Source of the DNA: Streptomyces collinus
Lineage (GTDB): Bacteria; Actinomycetota; Actinomycetes; Streptomycetales; Streptomycetaceae
Direction of reading: 5' to 3'
Assembly (NCBI RefSeq): GCF_031348265.1
Contig: NZ_CP133771.1
Span: forward strand, 1,426,001 to 1,490,000
DNA length: 64,000 nucleotides
A model generated the notes under the pieces. The model did no database searches. It saw only the letters and a program-made list of their open reading frames with translations, and was not told the origin of the DNA. Made by a program: the position numbers and the translations under genes. Below, piece by piece: positions 1-8,306 of the stretch (position 1 is its first letter; every line of letters starts with the position of its first letter).

Positions 1-2
1 TG

Positions 3-1601
3 GCCCGGACGGCCGCCGACAGCGCCACCGACGTCCTCCACCCGCTGATCACGATCGCGCGGGGTCTGCGCCGGCTGGCAGCGGCCGGACGGCGCAGATG
101 GACCGAGACGCCCAAGGAGCGAAGGGGGGCGCTGCTGTTCCTGGCGGCCTCCGTGGTCCTGGTCGTGGCGCTGGTGCCGTACGGACCCCTGCTCGCCGCC
201 ATCACCCTGATGTCGGCGGCGGCCTGGCAGGGCCGGGACCGCTCCCCCTCGGCGTCCGACGGGCCCGACGAGTCGCAGACCCAGCGGCTGAAGTCGCTGT
301 ACGAGGCGCTGGTGCCGTACTTCTCCGCCGCCGAGGACCCCGAGCCGCTCTACTCCCACGGCGGCGCCTGGGACAAGGCCTTCCCCACCTACGCCTTCGA
401 CGGCAGCGGCCGGATCTCGCAGCTGGTGGTCCGCTACCCGGCGTACTTCACCGACGGCGAGGCCGAGGCCCGCGCCCGGATCGAGCACCTCCTCGCGGCC
501 AAGTCGGGCCGAGGCCGCGAATACCACTTCACGTGGGACGAGGAGGGCAACCAGTTGACGGTGGGCGTACTCCTGCCGCTGCCCGTCGACATCGCCGCCC
601 AGCATTTCGTCACCACCTCCGGCGAAACGGTTCTCGGCTTCACCGACCCCACCCGGGTCCAGCGCACGCTCCCCGTCACCCACGGGGAACGGCAGCGGGA
701 CGTACCGCCGGTCGTCTGGCGCACGGGCCTGCGCTCCACCGAGCCGCACCTGCTGGCTCTCGGCCAGCCGGGCAGCGGCACCTCCACCCTGCTGCGGTCC
801 ATCGCCCTGCAGGCCCTGCTCCACGGCGACGTGGTGATCGTCGACGGCGGCGGCACCGGCGAGTACGCCTGTCTGACCGGCCGGGACGGCGTCCTGGCGG
901 TCGAGGCGGGGCTCGCCGGGGTCACGGCCAGCCTGGAGTGGGCCGCGACGGAGACGGAGCGCCGCCTCATCGCCGCCAACCGGGCCCACCAGGCCGGCGA
1001 CCCGCCGCCCGACGACACCAAGCGCCCGCTGTGGATCCTCCTCGACCGTCCGACGGCCTTCACCCACCTGGCCGCGGCGGACGGCCGCAAGGATCCGCAG
1101 TCCCTCCTCCAGGTCCCCCTCCGGCACGGCCGCCCGGCGAACGTTACGGTGGTCGTCGCCGACCAGCTGGACAGCATGGACGCCCTGATCGAGCCGGTGC
1201 GCCAGCACACCCGCGCCCGTGTGGTCCTGGGCCCGGCGACGGCGGAACAACTCGAGTCGGTCCTGGGCGCACCCCCGCACACCACCCCGATCGACGAGCT
1301 CCCGCCCGGCCGCGGCTACGCCCGCCTCGGCACGGGGCCGGTCCACCGCCTCCAGGTGCCGGCCACCCCGAACCCCTATGACGACGCGACGCCCGACGCC
1401 CTGTGCGAGGCGGTCCTCAGCCTGCTGCCGCCGCGCACGACCCCGGCGGACGGGGAGACGATCCCGGAGCAGGACCAGTCGGAAGACGTACCGGAGCCGG
1501 TTCCGACGGCGGAGGAACCGGAGCCGGAACCGGAGCCGGGAGCCCCGGAGACGCCGGAAGCAGCTCCGGCCGCGGTGCCCGTCCTGACCAAGGAGACATA
1601 G
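3..1601 (+). CDS. FtsK/SpoIIIE-like membrane protein, 5' end outside the window
   Basis: The frame is open from base 3, so the start lies upstream of the window and 532 residues are visible. A hydrophobic segment (FLAASVVLVVALVPYGPLLAAITL) is encoded at about 144-215, and a soluble domain follows. The P-loop region reads GQPGSGTST at about 766-792, so the invariant Walker lysine is replaced by threonine, and the later strand WILLDRP is only a weak Walker B. The layout resembles the degenerate ATPase modules of FtsK/EccC proteins, so ATP hydrolysis is doubtful. The C terminus is acidic and Glu-Pro rich. It stops shortly before the convergent MocR gene. The family call is inferred from fold-like motifs; the exact function is unknown. 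Confidence 0.75.
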   Translation, partial: ARTAADSATDVLHPLITIARGLRRLAAAGRRRWTETPKERRGALLFLAASVVLVVALVPYGPLLAAITLMSAAAWQGRDRSPSASDGPDESQTQRLKSLYEALVPYFSAAEDPEPLYSHGGAWDKAFPTYAFDGSGRISQLVVRYPAYFTDGEAEARARIEHLLAAKSGRGREYHFTWDEEGNQLTVGVLLPLPVDIAAQHFVTTSGETVLGFTDPTRVQRTLPVTHGERQRDVPPVVWRTGLRSTEPHLLALGQPGSGTSTLLRSIALQALLHGDVVIVDGGGTGEYACLTGRDGVLAVEAGLAGVTASLEWAATETERRLIAANRAHQAGDPPPDDTKRPLWILLDRPTAFTHLAAADGRKDPQSLLQVPLRHGRPANVTVVVADQLDSMDALIEPVRQHTRARVVLGPATAEQLESVLGAPPHTTPIDELPPGRGYARLGTGPVHRLQVPATPNPYDDATPDALCEAVLSLLPPRTTPADGETIPEQDQSEDVPEPVPTAEEPEPEPEPGAPETPEAAPAAVPVLTKET

Positions 1602-1639
1602 CCGAGGCTTCGAGCCCCAGCGGTCACACCCGTCCGGCC

Positions 1640-3139
1640 TCAGGCCACGAACGTACGCGGCGCCTCCGCGTTCCCCACCGCACCGCTCTCCACCAGCGCC
1701 GCTGCGGCGGCGAGCCGCACGGCGGCCTCCTCGGCCACCGCGCCGCCCACGGTGAACGGCAACCGCACATACCCCTCGAACGCCCCGTCCACCCCGAACC
1801 GCGGCCCGGACGGCACCCGCACGCCCACACGCTCCCCCGCCTCGGCGAGCCGTGACCCGGACAGACCGCCCGTACGCACCCACAGCGTCAATCCGCCCCG
1901 CGGCACCTCGAACTCCCACCCGGGCAGCTCCCGTCGCACCGCGGCCACCAGCTCGTCCCGATTCGACCGCGCCTGCTCCCGCCGCACCTCCACGGCCTGC
2001 TCCCAGCCCCCGGTCCCGAACAGCCAGTTCACTGCCAGCTGCTCCAGCACCGGCGTACCGAGATCGGCGTACGCCCGGGCGGCGACCAGGCTGCGGATCA
2101 CGTCCGGCGCGGCCCGCACCCAGCCGATCCGCATCCCCGCCCAGAAGGCCTTGCTCGCCGACCCCACCGTGATCACCGTCGACCCGGCGGGATCGAACGC
2201 GCACACCGGCCGAGGCATCCGCACCTCGGCGTCGAGCCACAGCTCGCTCATCGTCTCGTCCGCGATCAGCACCGTCCCCGCGGACCGTGCCGCGTCCACC
2301 AGCCGCCGCCGCTGGTCCTCGTCGGCGAGCGCCCCGGTGGGGTTGTGGAAGTCGGCCACGACGTACGCGATGCGGGGCGCGGCGTCCCTCAGGACCTGCC
2401 GCCAGCGGTCCATGTCCCACCCGGTGAGCCCCTCGGCCATGGCCACGGGCACCAGCCGGGCCCCGGCCTCCCGCATCAGCTGGAGGATGTTGGCGTAGGA
2501 GGGCGACTCGACGGCGATGCGCTCACCCCGCCCCGCGAACAGATGGCAGATGGCGTCGATCGCGCCCATCGCCCCGGTCGTCACCATGATCTGCTCGGGC
2601 ATGGTCGGAATCCCGCGGGCGGTGTACCGCTCGGCGATCATCGCCCGCAGCGCGGGCAGCCCAGCGGGGTAGTCGCCGTGGGTGTGCGCGTAGGGCGGCA
2701 GTTCCTCCAGCGCGCCCTGGACGGCCCGGGTGAGCCAGGGTTCGGGAGCGGGGAGGGCGGCGCAGCCGAGGTCGATCAGCGAGCCGAGTGCCTCCGGAGG
2801 CAGGGGCTCAAGCCCGCGCGCGGGCAGCGGATTCCCGGCCGGGACGGCGGTCCAGCTGCCTGCGCCACGCCGGGACTCCAGGAAGCCCTCGCTGCGCAGC
2901 GCCTCGTACGCGGCGGCGACCGTCGTGCGGCTGACGGACAGGGAGAGGGCGAGTTCCCGTTCGGCGGGCAGCCGGGCCGCCACCGGGACCCGCCCTTCGA
3001 GCACCAGCAGCCGGATGCCGTCGGCGAGGGCACGGTAGGCCGGCGGCCGGCGCGTGCCGGGGCCCGCCGGGCGGTCCTGCTGGGAGCTGAGGAGCCGGGC
3101 GAGCTGTGCCGCACCCACTGCCGAGGTCCACTCCGCCAT
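1640..3139 (-). CDS. MocR/PdxR-type GntR regulator with aminotransferase domain
   Basis: 499 residues, normal for MocR proteins. An N-terminal winged helix (around LPAERELALSLSVSRTTVAAAYEAL) is joined to a fold-type I aminotransferase domain. That domain has the cofactor aspartate region VADFHNPTGAL and a PLP lysine in SASKAFWAG. Such proteins are regulators that use PLP as an effector, often for vitamin B6 or amino-acid genes. I chose the ATG at 3139 because the winged helix follows at once; an upstream ATG would add 29 non-homologous residues. It is divergent from a YczE-type membrane protein gene, a pairing known from other bacteria, so that gene is its most likely target. Confidence 0.9.
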   Translation of the reverse strand: MAEWTSAVGAAQLARLLSSQQDRPAGPGTRRPPAYRALADGIRLLVLEGRVPVAARLPAERELALSLSVSRTTVAAAYEALRSEGFLESRRGAGSWTAVPAGNPLPARGLEPLPPEALGSLIDLGCAALPAPEPWLTRAVQGALEELPPYAHTHGDYPAGLPALRAMIAERYTARGIPTMPEQIMVTTGAMGAIDAICHLFAGRGERIAVESPSYANILQLMREAGARLVPVAMAEGLTGWDMDRWRQVLRDAAPRIAYVVADFHNPTGALADEDQRRRLVDAARSAGTVLIADETMSELWLDAEVRMPRPVCAFDPAGSTVITVGSASKAFWAGMRIGWVRAAPDVIRSLVAARAYADLGTPVLEQLAVNWLFGTGGWEQAVEVRREQARSNRDELVAAVRRELPGWEFEVPRGGLTLWVRTGGLSGSRLAEAGERVGVRVPSGPRFGVDGAFEGYVRLPFTVGGAVAEEAAVRLAAAAALVESGAVGNAEAPRTFVA

Positions 3140-3145
3140 CGAAAT

Positions 3146-3217
3146 CAGTCCACCTTCCCCGAATTGGCCATGGATGGCCTCTCCATCCAAGCCACAGGGT
3201 GTCATGCAGCAGTCCAC
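3146..3217. promoter_or_regulatory. Candidate MocR operator in the divergent intergenic region
   Basis: A perfect inverted repeat TGGATGG-N5-CCATCCA lies at 3171-3189. A direct repeat CAGTCCAC occurs at 3146-3153 and again at 3210-3217, 64 bases apart. MocR regulators such as PdxR usually bind direct repeats containing an AGTGG-type core, and the complement of this repeat is GTGGACTG. The position between the regulator and the yczE-like gene fits autoregulation plus control of the neighbour. Binding is inference. Confidence 0.45.
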
Positions 3218-3240
3218 TACCGCCACACAGGGGGCGCATC

Positions 3241-3894
3241 ATGTTTACGCGGGATCGGCTCACCCGGCGACTCGTCCAGCTCTACACCGGTCTCGCGCTG
3301 TACGGCGCGAGCTCGGCACTGCTCGTCCGGTCGGGGCTCGGCCTGGAGCCGTGGAACGTGCTGCACCAGGGGCTGGCCGAGCGGACCGGCCTGTCGATCG
3401 GCGTCGTCCTGACCCTCGTGGGCGCAGCGGTGCTGCTCGCGTGGATCCCGCTGCGCCAGCGGCCGGGCCTGGGCACGGTCTCCAACGTGCTGGTCATCGG
3501 CATGGCGATGGACGCGGCGCTGGCCCTGGTGCCCGACGCGCACGGCCTGGCGCCACGCATCACGCTGATGCTGGCGGGGATCGTCCTGAACGGCGCGGCG
3601 ACCGGCCTGTACATCGCGGCCCGCTTCGGGCCGGGCCCGCGCGACGGCCTCATGACCGGACTGCACCAGCTCACCGGCGTCTCGATCAGGCTGGTGCGCA
3701 CGGGCATCGAGCTCACGGTGGTGGCGACCGGCTTCGCCCTCGGCGGCACCGTCGGGATCGGCACCCTGCTGTACGCCCTGGCGATCGGCCCCCTCGCCCA
3801 GGCGTTCCTGCGCGTGTTCGCCGTCCCTGCGGCATCCGGCGTCAGTACGACCGTTGCCAGCGGTCAACCCCGAGGAGCGATACTGCGTCCGTGA
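3241..3894 (+). CDS. YczE-type integral membrane protein
   Basis: 217 residues, largely hydrophobic, with about six membrane segments (for example LTLVGAAVLLAWIPL and LVIGMAMDAALALV). The conserved PWNVLHQGL stretch near the N terminus and GPRDGLMTGLH in the middle are typical of the YczE/YitT-like family. The function is unproven; a role in transport linked to the neighbouring MocR regulator is plausible. The ATG follows a GGGGGCGC stretch, and the family N terminus fits this start better than the upstream in-frame ATG. The stop codon overlaps the GTG of the next gene (GTGA), which indicates translational coupling. Confidence 0.85.
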   Translation: MFTRDRLTRRLVQLYTGLALYGASSALLVRSGLGLEPWNVLHQGLAERTGLSIGVVLTLVGAAVLLAWIPLRQRPGLGTVSNVLVIGMAMDAALALVPDAHGLAPRITLMLAGIVLNGAATGLYIAARFGPGPRDGLMTGLHQLTGVSIRLVRTGIELTVVATGFALGGTVGIGTLLYALAIGPLAQAFLRVFAVPAASGVSTTVASGQPRGAILRP

Positions 3895-4658
3895 CCCCGC
3901 GGATACGCCACCCCTACCTCGACCATCCCGGCCCGATCGCCTTCGCCCACCGGGGCGGAGCCGCGGACGGCCTGGAGAACACCGTGCGGCAGTTCCGGTG
4001 CGCGGTCGAGGCCGGATACCGGTACATCGAGACGGACGTCCACACCACCCGGGACGGCAGGGTCGTCGCCTTCCACGACGCGACCCTGGACCGGGTGACG
4101 GACGGCGCGGGCCGGATCGCCGACCTGCCGTGGCAGGAGGTACGGCAGGCGCGCGTGGCGGGCGAGGAACCGCTCCCCCTCTTCGAGGAGCTCCTGGAGA
4201 CCTTCCCGGGTGTGCGCTGGAACGTGGACGTCAAGGCGGAGGCAGCCCTGCTGCCCTTCCTCGACCTGGTCGGCCGGACGGACTCCTGGGACCGGATCTG
4301 CGTCGGCTCGTTCTCCGAGGCGCGGGTGGTCCGCGCCCAGCGGCTGGCCGGCCCCCGTCTGGCCACGTCGTACGGCACGCGCGGCGTACTCAACCTGCGA
4401 CTGCGCTCCTGGGGGCTGCCGGCCGCGGTGCGCCGCTCGGCGGTGGCCGCCCAGGTCCCCGAGATCCAGTCCGGCATCCAGGTCGTGGACCGGCGCTTCC
4501 TGCTCGCGGCCCACGCGCGCGGGCTCCAGGTGCACGTGTGGACCGTCAACGATCCCGAGGGCATGCACCGGCTCCTCGACCTGGGCGTGGATGGCATCAT
4601 GACCGATCACATCGACACGTTGCGCAAGGTCATGGAGGACCGCGGCGTCTGGGTCTGA
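3891..4658 (+). CDS. Glycerophosphodiester phosphodiesterase
   Basis: 255 residues covering a full GDPD TIM barrel. The catalytic signature is intact: FAHRGG near the N terminus, then IETDVHTTRDGR (metal-binding Glu and Asp) and AFHD. WNVDVKAE and the C-terminal VWTVND/DGIMTDH motifs complete the family pattern. It should hydrolyse glycerophosphodiesters to glycerol-3-phosphate and an alcohol. No signal peptide is seen, so it is probably cytosolic. The GTG start is preceded by GAGGAG and overlaps the stop of the yczE-like gene by four bases, so the two are coupled. Confidence 0.93.
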   Translation: MTPRIRHPYLDHPGPIAFAHRGGAADGLENTVRQFRCAVEAGYRYIETDVHTTRDGRVVAFHDATLDRVTDGAGRIADLPWQEVRQARVAGEEPLPLFEELLETFPGVRWNVDVKAEAALLPFLDLVGRTDSWDRICVGSFSEARVVRAQRLAGPRLATSYGTRGVLNLRLRSWGLPAAVRRSAVAAQVPEIQSGIQVVDRRFLLAAHARGLQVHVWTVNDPEGMHRLLDLGVDGIMTDHIDTLRKVMEDRGVWV

Positions 4659-4707
4659 GACCCCGGGCCCGTCCCCTCCGCGCGGTCACGGGGAAGCGAG
4701 GGCAGGG

Positions 4708-6054
4708 GTGGGCAACGACACCGTGCGGACACCGCCGGCCGACGGATCGGCGGAGCTGAGACGCGAGCAGCGCGGCTGGTACTTCTACGACTGGGCCTGC
4801 TCCGTCTACTCGACGAGCGTCCTGACCGTGTTCCTCGGCCCCTATCTGACCTCGGTCGCCAAGTCGGCCGCGGACGCCGACGGGTACGTCCACCCCCTCG
4901 GTATCCCGGTGCGGGCCGGCTCCTTCTTCGCCTACTCGGTGTCCCTGTCGGTGATCGTGGCCGTGCTGGTGATGCCGCTGGTGGGCGCCGCCGCCGACCG
5001 CACCGGCCGCAAGAAGCCCCTGCTCGCGGCCGCCGCCTACACCGGCGCCACGGCCACGGCGGCCATGTTCTTCCTGGACGGCGACCGCTACCTGCTGGGC
5101 GGGGCCCTCCTGATCGTCGCGAACGCCGCGCAGTCCGTGGCGATGATGCTCTACAACTCCTACCTGCCGCAGATCGCCCCGCCCGAGCAGCGGGACGCCG
5201 TCTCCTCCCGCGGCTGGGCCTTCGGTTACGCGGCCGGTTCACTGGTCCTCGTCGCGAACCTGGTCCTCTACACGGGGCACGACGGCTTCGGCCTCTCCGA
5301 GAGCACGGCGGTGCGCATCTGCCTGGCCTCGGCCGGCCTGTGGTGGGGTGCGTTCGCCCTCATCCCGCTGCGGCGGCTGCGCGATCGCCGGACGGCCGGG
5401 CGGGAGGCGGCCCTGCCGGGCTTCAAGCAGCTCGCGGCGACGGTCCGCGACATGCGCCGCCACCCGCTGACGCTGGCCTTCCTGCTCGCGTACCTCGTCT
5501 ACAACGATGGCATCCAGACGGTGATCTCCCAGGCCTCGGTCTACGGCTCCGAGGAACTCGGCCTCGGGCAGTCCACCCTCATCGGTGCCGTGCTGCTGGT
5601 GCAGGTGCTGGCGGTGGCGGGCGCACTGACCATGGGCCGGCTGGCCCGGGTGTACGGGGCCAAGCGCACGATCCTCGGTTCGCTGGTCGCGTGGACGGTG
5701 ACGCTGGCGGCCGGGTACTTCCTGCCGGCCGGGGCGCCGGTGTGGTTCTTCGTCCTGGCCGCCGGGATCGGCCTGGTCCTGGGCGGCAGCCAGGCGCTGT
5801 CCCGCTCGCTGTTCTCCCATCTGATCCCGCCGGGCAAGGAGGCCGAATACTTCTCGGCGTACGAGATGAGCGACCGCGGCATGAGCTGGCTCGGGCCGCT
5901 GCTGTTCGGGATCACCTACCAGCTGACCGGGAGCTACCGGGACGCGATCATCTCGCTGGTGGCCTTCTTCGTTCTCGGCTTCGTCCTGCTCGCTCGGGTG
6001 CCGGTGCGGCGTGCGATCGGCGAAGCGGGGAATCCGGTTCCAGACAGGATTTAG
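4708..6054 (+). CDS. UMF1/Atg22-type MFS transporter
   Basis: 448 residues with about twelve membrane segments. The N-terminal WYFYDWACSVYST motif and the loop GAAADRTGRKKP are typical of the UMF1 (Atg22-like) branch of the major facilitator superfamily. Substrate is unknown; fungal Atg22 exports amino acids from vacuoles, but this cannot be carried over to bacteria. A GTG start is used. It lies 49 bases after the GDPD gene on the same strand and may share its transcript. Confidence 0.88.
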   Translation: MGNDTVRTPPADGSAELRREQRGWYFYDWACSVYSTSVLTVFLGPYLTSVAKSAADADGYVHPLGIPVRAGSFFAYSVSLSVIVAVLVMPLVGAAADRTGRKKPLLAAAAYTGATATAAMFFLDGDRYLLGGALLIVANAAQSVAMMLYNSYLPQIAPPEQRDAVSSRGWAFGYAAGSLVLVANLVLYTGHDGFGLSESTAVRICLASAGLWWGAFALIPLRRLRDRRTAGREAALPGFKQLAATVRDMRRHPLTLAFLLAYLVYNDGIQTVISQASVYGSEELGLGQSTLIGAVLLVQVLAVAGALTMGRLARVYGAKRTILGSLVAWTVTLAAGYFLPAGAPVWFFVLAAGIGLVLGGSQALSRSLFSHLIPPGKEAEYFSAYEMSDRGMSWLGPLLFGITYQLTGSYRDAIISLVAFFVLGFVLLARVPVRRAIGEAGNPVPDRI

Positions 6055-6233
6055 CACTCGGAGCGAAAGGGCTGTAGTGTACGCGTTTGGCCTGCCAGGC
6101 GGACCGTTACTGCGCGTCAAAGATGCCGAAACGCTGGGTTATATCTGCTATCAGATGTGACAAACCGGGCGCTGGTGGGTACAACAAGGGCGGCTACGAC
6201 GGCGACGCACGACCCGGAACGGGACTCGGAACG

Positions 6234-6259
6234 GGAATCTTTACCGCCGACCGGACGTT
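6234..6259 (+). promoter_or_regulatory. SigR-type promoter of rbpA
   Basis: The sequence GGAAT at 6234-6238 and GTT at 6257-6259 are separated by exactly 18 bases, matching the SigR (thiol-oxidative stress sigma factor) consensus GGAAT-N18-GTT. The predicted start of transcription is about 60 bases before the rbpA ATG. In S. coelicolor rbpA is a known SigR target, so both sequence and precedent agree. A second, housekeeping-type promoter may lie further upstream in the 266-base gap. Confidence 0.85.
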
Positions 6260-6320
6260 GACCGGATGACGACGACAGCGACACCTGTCCTGTGGGCGAC
6301 AAGCCCGGGAGGCACGATTC

Positions 6321-6695
6321 ATGAGTGAGCGAGCTCTTCGCGGCACGCGCCTCGTGGTGACCAGCTACGAGACGGACCGCGGCATCGACTTGGCCCCGCG
6401 CCAGGCCGTGGAGTACGCATGCGAGAAGGGGCACCGCTTCGAGATGCCCTTCTCGGTCGAGGCGGAGATCCCGCCGGAGTGGGAGTGCAAGGTCTGTGGG
6501 GCCCAGGCACTCCTCGTGGACGGCGATGTCCCTGAAGAAAAGAAGGGCAAGCCCGCGCGTACGCATTGGGACATGCTGATGGAGCGGCGCACCCGTGAGG
6601 AACTCGAAGAGGTCCTCGAGGAGCGCCTGGCGGTTCTGCGATCCGGTGCGATGAACATCGCTGTTCATCCCCGGGACAGCCGCAAGTCGGCATAG
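6321..6695 (+). CDS. rbpA: RNA polymerase-binding protein RbpA
   Basis: 124 residues, the normal RbpA length. It shows the N-terminal RGTRLVV segment, the core domain with YACEKGHRF and a CKVCG knuckle, and the C-terminal sigma-interaction region HWDMLMERR..EELEEVLEERL. RbpA is an actinobacterial transcription factor that binds RNA polymerase with the principal sigma factor and stabilises open complexes. It is monocistronic here, with a SigR-type promoter upstream and a strong terminator directly downstream. Confidence 0.97.
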   Translation: MSERALRGTRLVVTSYETDRGIDLAPRQAVEYACEKGHRFEMPFSVEAEIPPEWECKVCGAQALLVDGDVPEEKKGKPARTHWDMLMERRTREELEEVLEERLAVLRSGAMNIAVHPRDSRKSA

Positions 6696-6730
6696 CCCTT
6701 CACGGGCCCGGCCGAAGTAACAGCGCATCA

Positions 6731-6775
6731 GAAGACCGCGGGCGCCGTACGAGGAGTACGGCGCCCGCGGTCTTC
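6731..6775. terminator. Bidirectional terminator between rbpA and fxsA
   Basis: A perfect 20-bp inverted repeat (6731-6750 and 6756-6775) with a five-base loop GAGGA lies 35 bases after the rbpA stop and 39 bases after the end of fxsA on the other strand. The symmetry suits both convergent transcripts. No U-tract is present, as is common in Streptomyces terminators. Confidence 0.9.
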
Positions 6776-6814
6776 CGCGTGTCCGGTGCCCGGGTGTGTG
6801 CGCCCGGGCACGGC

Positions 6815-7390
6815 TCAGTACGTCAGCGGCGGGCGGGGCGGCTGCGCGGCGTCCCCGGGCTCGTCCCTGATCACCTCGCCCTGCACGACCTTGCCGTCGG
6901 GCTGGTGCATCCGGGCCTGCTGGAAGGCATCGCCCAGGGTGCCGGGGCGGGCCTGACTGAGCTTGCGCTCGAAGGTGCGCTCCGCCGAGCGGCTCACGGC
7001 CTTCTGAACCGGCGGCAGCAACAGGAGCAGGCCGACCGCGTCCGACGCCAGGCCGGGGATGATCAGGAGCAGGCCGCCCAGCATCATCAGGCCGTTGCCC
7101 TCGCTGCCCGGGTGGGCCGCGTCGGGCATCACACCGCTCTGCTGCTGTTGCAGCGCCTCGGAGAGCTTGCGGAAGGCCCGCCGGCCGGCCCGCTTGATGA
7201 CGACCGAGCCGAGCACGAGACCCGCCAGCAGGACGAGGAAGACCACCAGCCCGCTCGTCGCCCCCGCGACCAGCGTGAGCAGCCAGATCTCCAGCACGAA
7301 CCACGCGGCGACACCCAGCGGCAGGAACGTACGCAGCCGGGAGCGCTTGGGCCGGGCAGGGGGCAGCGGGGTCTGAGCGCCAGTCGTCAT
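6815..7390 (-). CDS. fxsA: FxsA family membrane protein
   Basis: 191 residues. The FxsA core spans roughly residues 20-130: two N-terminal membrane segments (LPLGVAAWFVLEIWLLTLVAGA and LVVFLVLLAGLVLGSVVI), a cytoplasmic stretch, then GLMMLGGLLLIIPGLASDAVGLLLLLPPVQ. In E. coli FxsA modifies exclusion of phage T7 by the F plasmid; the native role in actinobacteria is unknown. The C-terminal tail is soluble and variable. It is convergent with rbpA and shares the terminator between them. Confidence 0.9.
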   Translation of the reverse strand: MTTGAQTPLPPARPKRSRLRTFLPLGVAAWFVLEIWLLTLVAGATSGLVVFLVLLAGLVLGSVVIKRAGRRAFRKLSEALQQQQSGVMPDAAHPGSEGNGLMMLGGLLLIIPGLASDAVGLLLLLPPVQKAVSRSAERTFERKLSQARPGTLGDAFQQARMHQPDGKVVQGEVIRDEPGDAAQPPRPPLTY

Positions 7391-7445
7391 GCCTCCAGTG
7401 TGCCTGGCCCCGGCTCAGCACGGGATAAGGCCGCCATCAGCTGTT

Positions 7446-7490
7446 TCTGTGAACGGCTGCCCCGGTTGTCTCTGTGAACGGCTGCCCCGG
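7446..7490. repeat. Two 20-bp direct repeats upstream of fxsA
   Basis: TCTGTGAACGGCTGCCCCGG occurs at 7446-7465 and again, identically, at 7471-7490, a 25-base period. The pair lies between the end of ppm1 and the start of fxsA, so it would sit about 55-100 bases upstream of the fxsA start. It could be a regulator-binding array or a recent duplication. Confidence 0.6.
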
Positions 7491-7502
7491 CCGTGCGCGC
7501 GG

Positions 7503-8306
7503 TTAGGGCTTCGGGGGTTTGCCGCCGCGCCCCGTGACCTTGCCGACCCGCTCCCCCACGCCCCAGGCCGTGACGCGCCACAGCGCCTCGACGAGGATGT
7601 CCCGACTCATCTTGGAGTCGCCGAGTTCGCGCTCGACGAAGGTGATGGGCACCTCGACCACGTGGTAGCCGGCCCGGACCGCGCGGCGGGCGAGATCGAC
7701 CTGGAAGCAGTACCCCTGCGAGGAGACCTCGTCGAGGCCGAGGCCCTGAAGGGTCTCGCGGCGGAAGGCACGGTAGCCGCCGGTGATGTCCCGCAGCGGC
7801 AGGTCGAGCGCCAGCCTGGAGTAGAGGCTGCCGCCCCGGGAGATCACCTCGCGGGACTTCGGCCAGTTCACCACCCGGCCGCCCGGCACCCAGCGCGAGC
7901 CCAGGACCAGGTCGGCGCCCTTGAGGGCGGTGAGCAGACGGGGCAGTTCCTCGGGCTGGTGGGAGCCGTCGGCGTCCATCTCGATCAGCACGCCGTAGTC
8001 GCGCTCCAGGCCCCAGTGGAAGCCCGCGAGGTAGGCGGCGCCCAGGCCTTCCTTGCCCTTGCGGTGCAGCACGTGGACGTGATCGTCCTCGACGGCCACT
8101 TCGTCGGCCAGCTTGCCCGTGCCGTCCGGGCTGTTGTCGTCGGCCACGAGCACGTGCGCCTCGGGGACGGCCTTGCGTACCCGGCCGACGATGCTCTTGA
8201 TGTTCTCCGCCTCGTTGTAGGTCGGGATGATCACCAAGGCCGTACCGAGCGGGCCGAACTTCCTCACCTGGGCTTCTGCCGCGAGGGTTCCGTCGCCGTC
8301 GTTCAC
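7503..8306 (-). CDS. ppm1: Polyprenol monophosphomannose synthase (GT2)
   Basis: 267 residues, a GT-A glycosyltransferase of the dolichol-phosphate mannose synthase type. It has IPTYNEAENI near the N terminus, VADDNSPDGTG, the metal-binding MDADGSH and the acceptor region DITGGYRAFRR. It transfers mannose from GDP-mannose to polyprenyl phosphate, supplying protein O-mannosylation and lipoglycan synthesis at the membrane. No N-terminal lipoprotein acyltransferase domain is fused, as is normal in Streptomyces. The GTG start at 8306 is preceded by AAGGGG; the longer open frame upstream has no homology. Confidence 0.92.
   Translation of the reverse strand: MNDGDGTLAAEAQVRKFGPLGTALVIIPTYNEAENIKSIVGRVRKAVPEAHVLVADDNSPDGTGKLADEVAVEDDHVHVLHRKGKEGLGAAYLAGFHWGLERDYGVLIEMDADGSHQPEELPRLLTALKGADLVLGSRWVPGGRVVNWPKSREVISRGGSLYSRLALDLPLRDITGGYRAFRRETLQGLGLDEVSSQGYCFQVDLARRAVRAGYHVVEVPITFVERELGDSKMSRDILVEALWRVTAWGVGERVGKVTGRGGKPPKP

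Noticed and set aside
153-1601. GTG at 153 as the start of the first gene
   Set aside because: The same frame is open and protein-like back to base 3, including a basic stretch before the membrane helix, so the true start lies outside the window.
7446-7490. PHO box (PhoP site)
   Set aside because: GTTCAC is present in both units, but the 25-base spacing does not match the adjacent 11-base repeats of PHO boxes.
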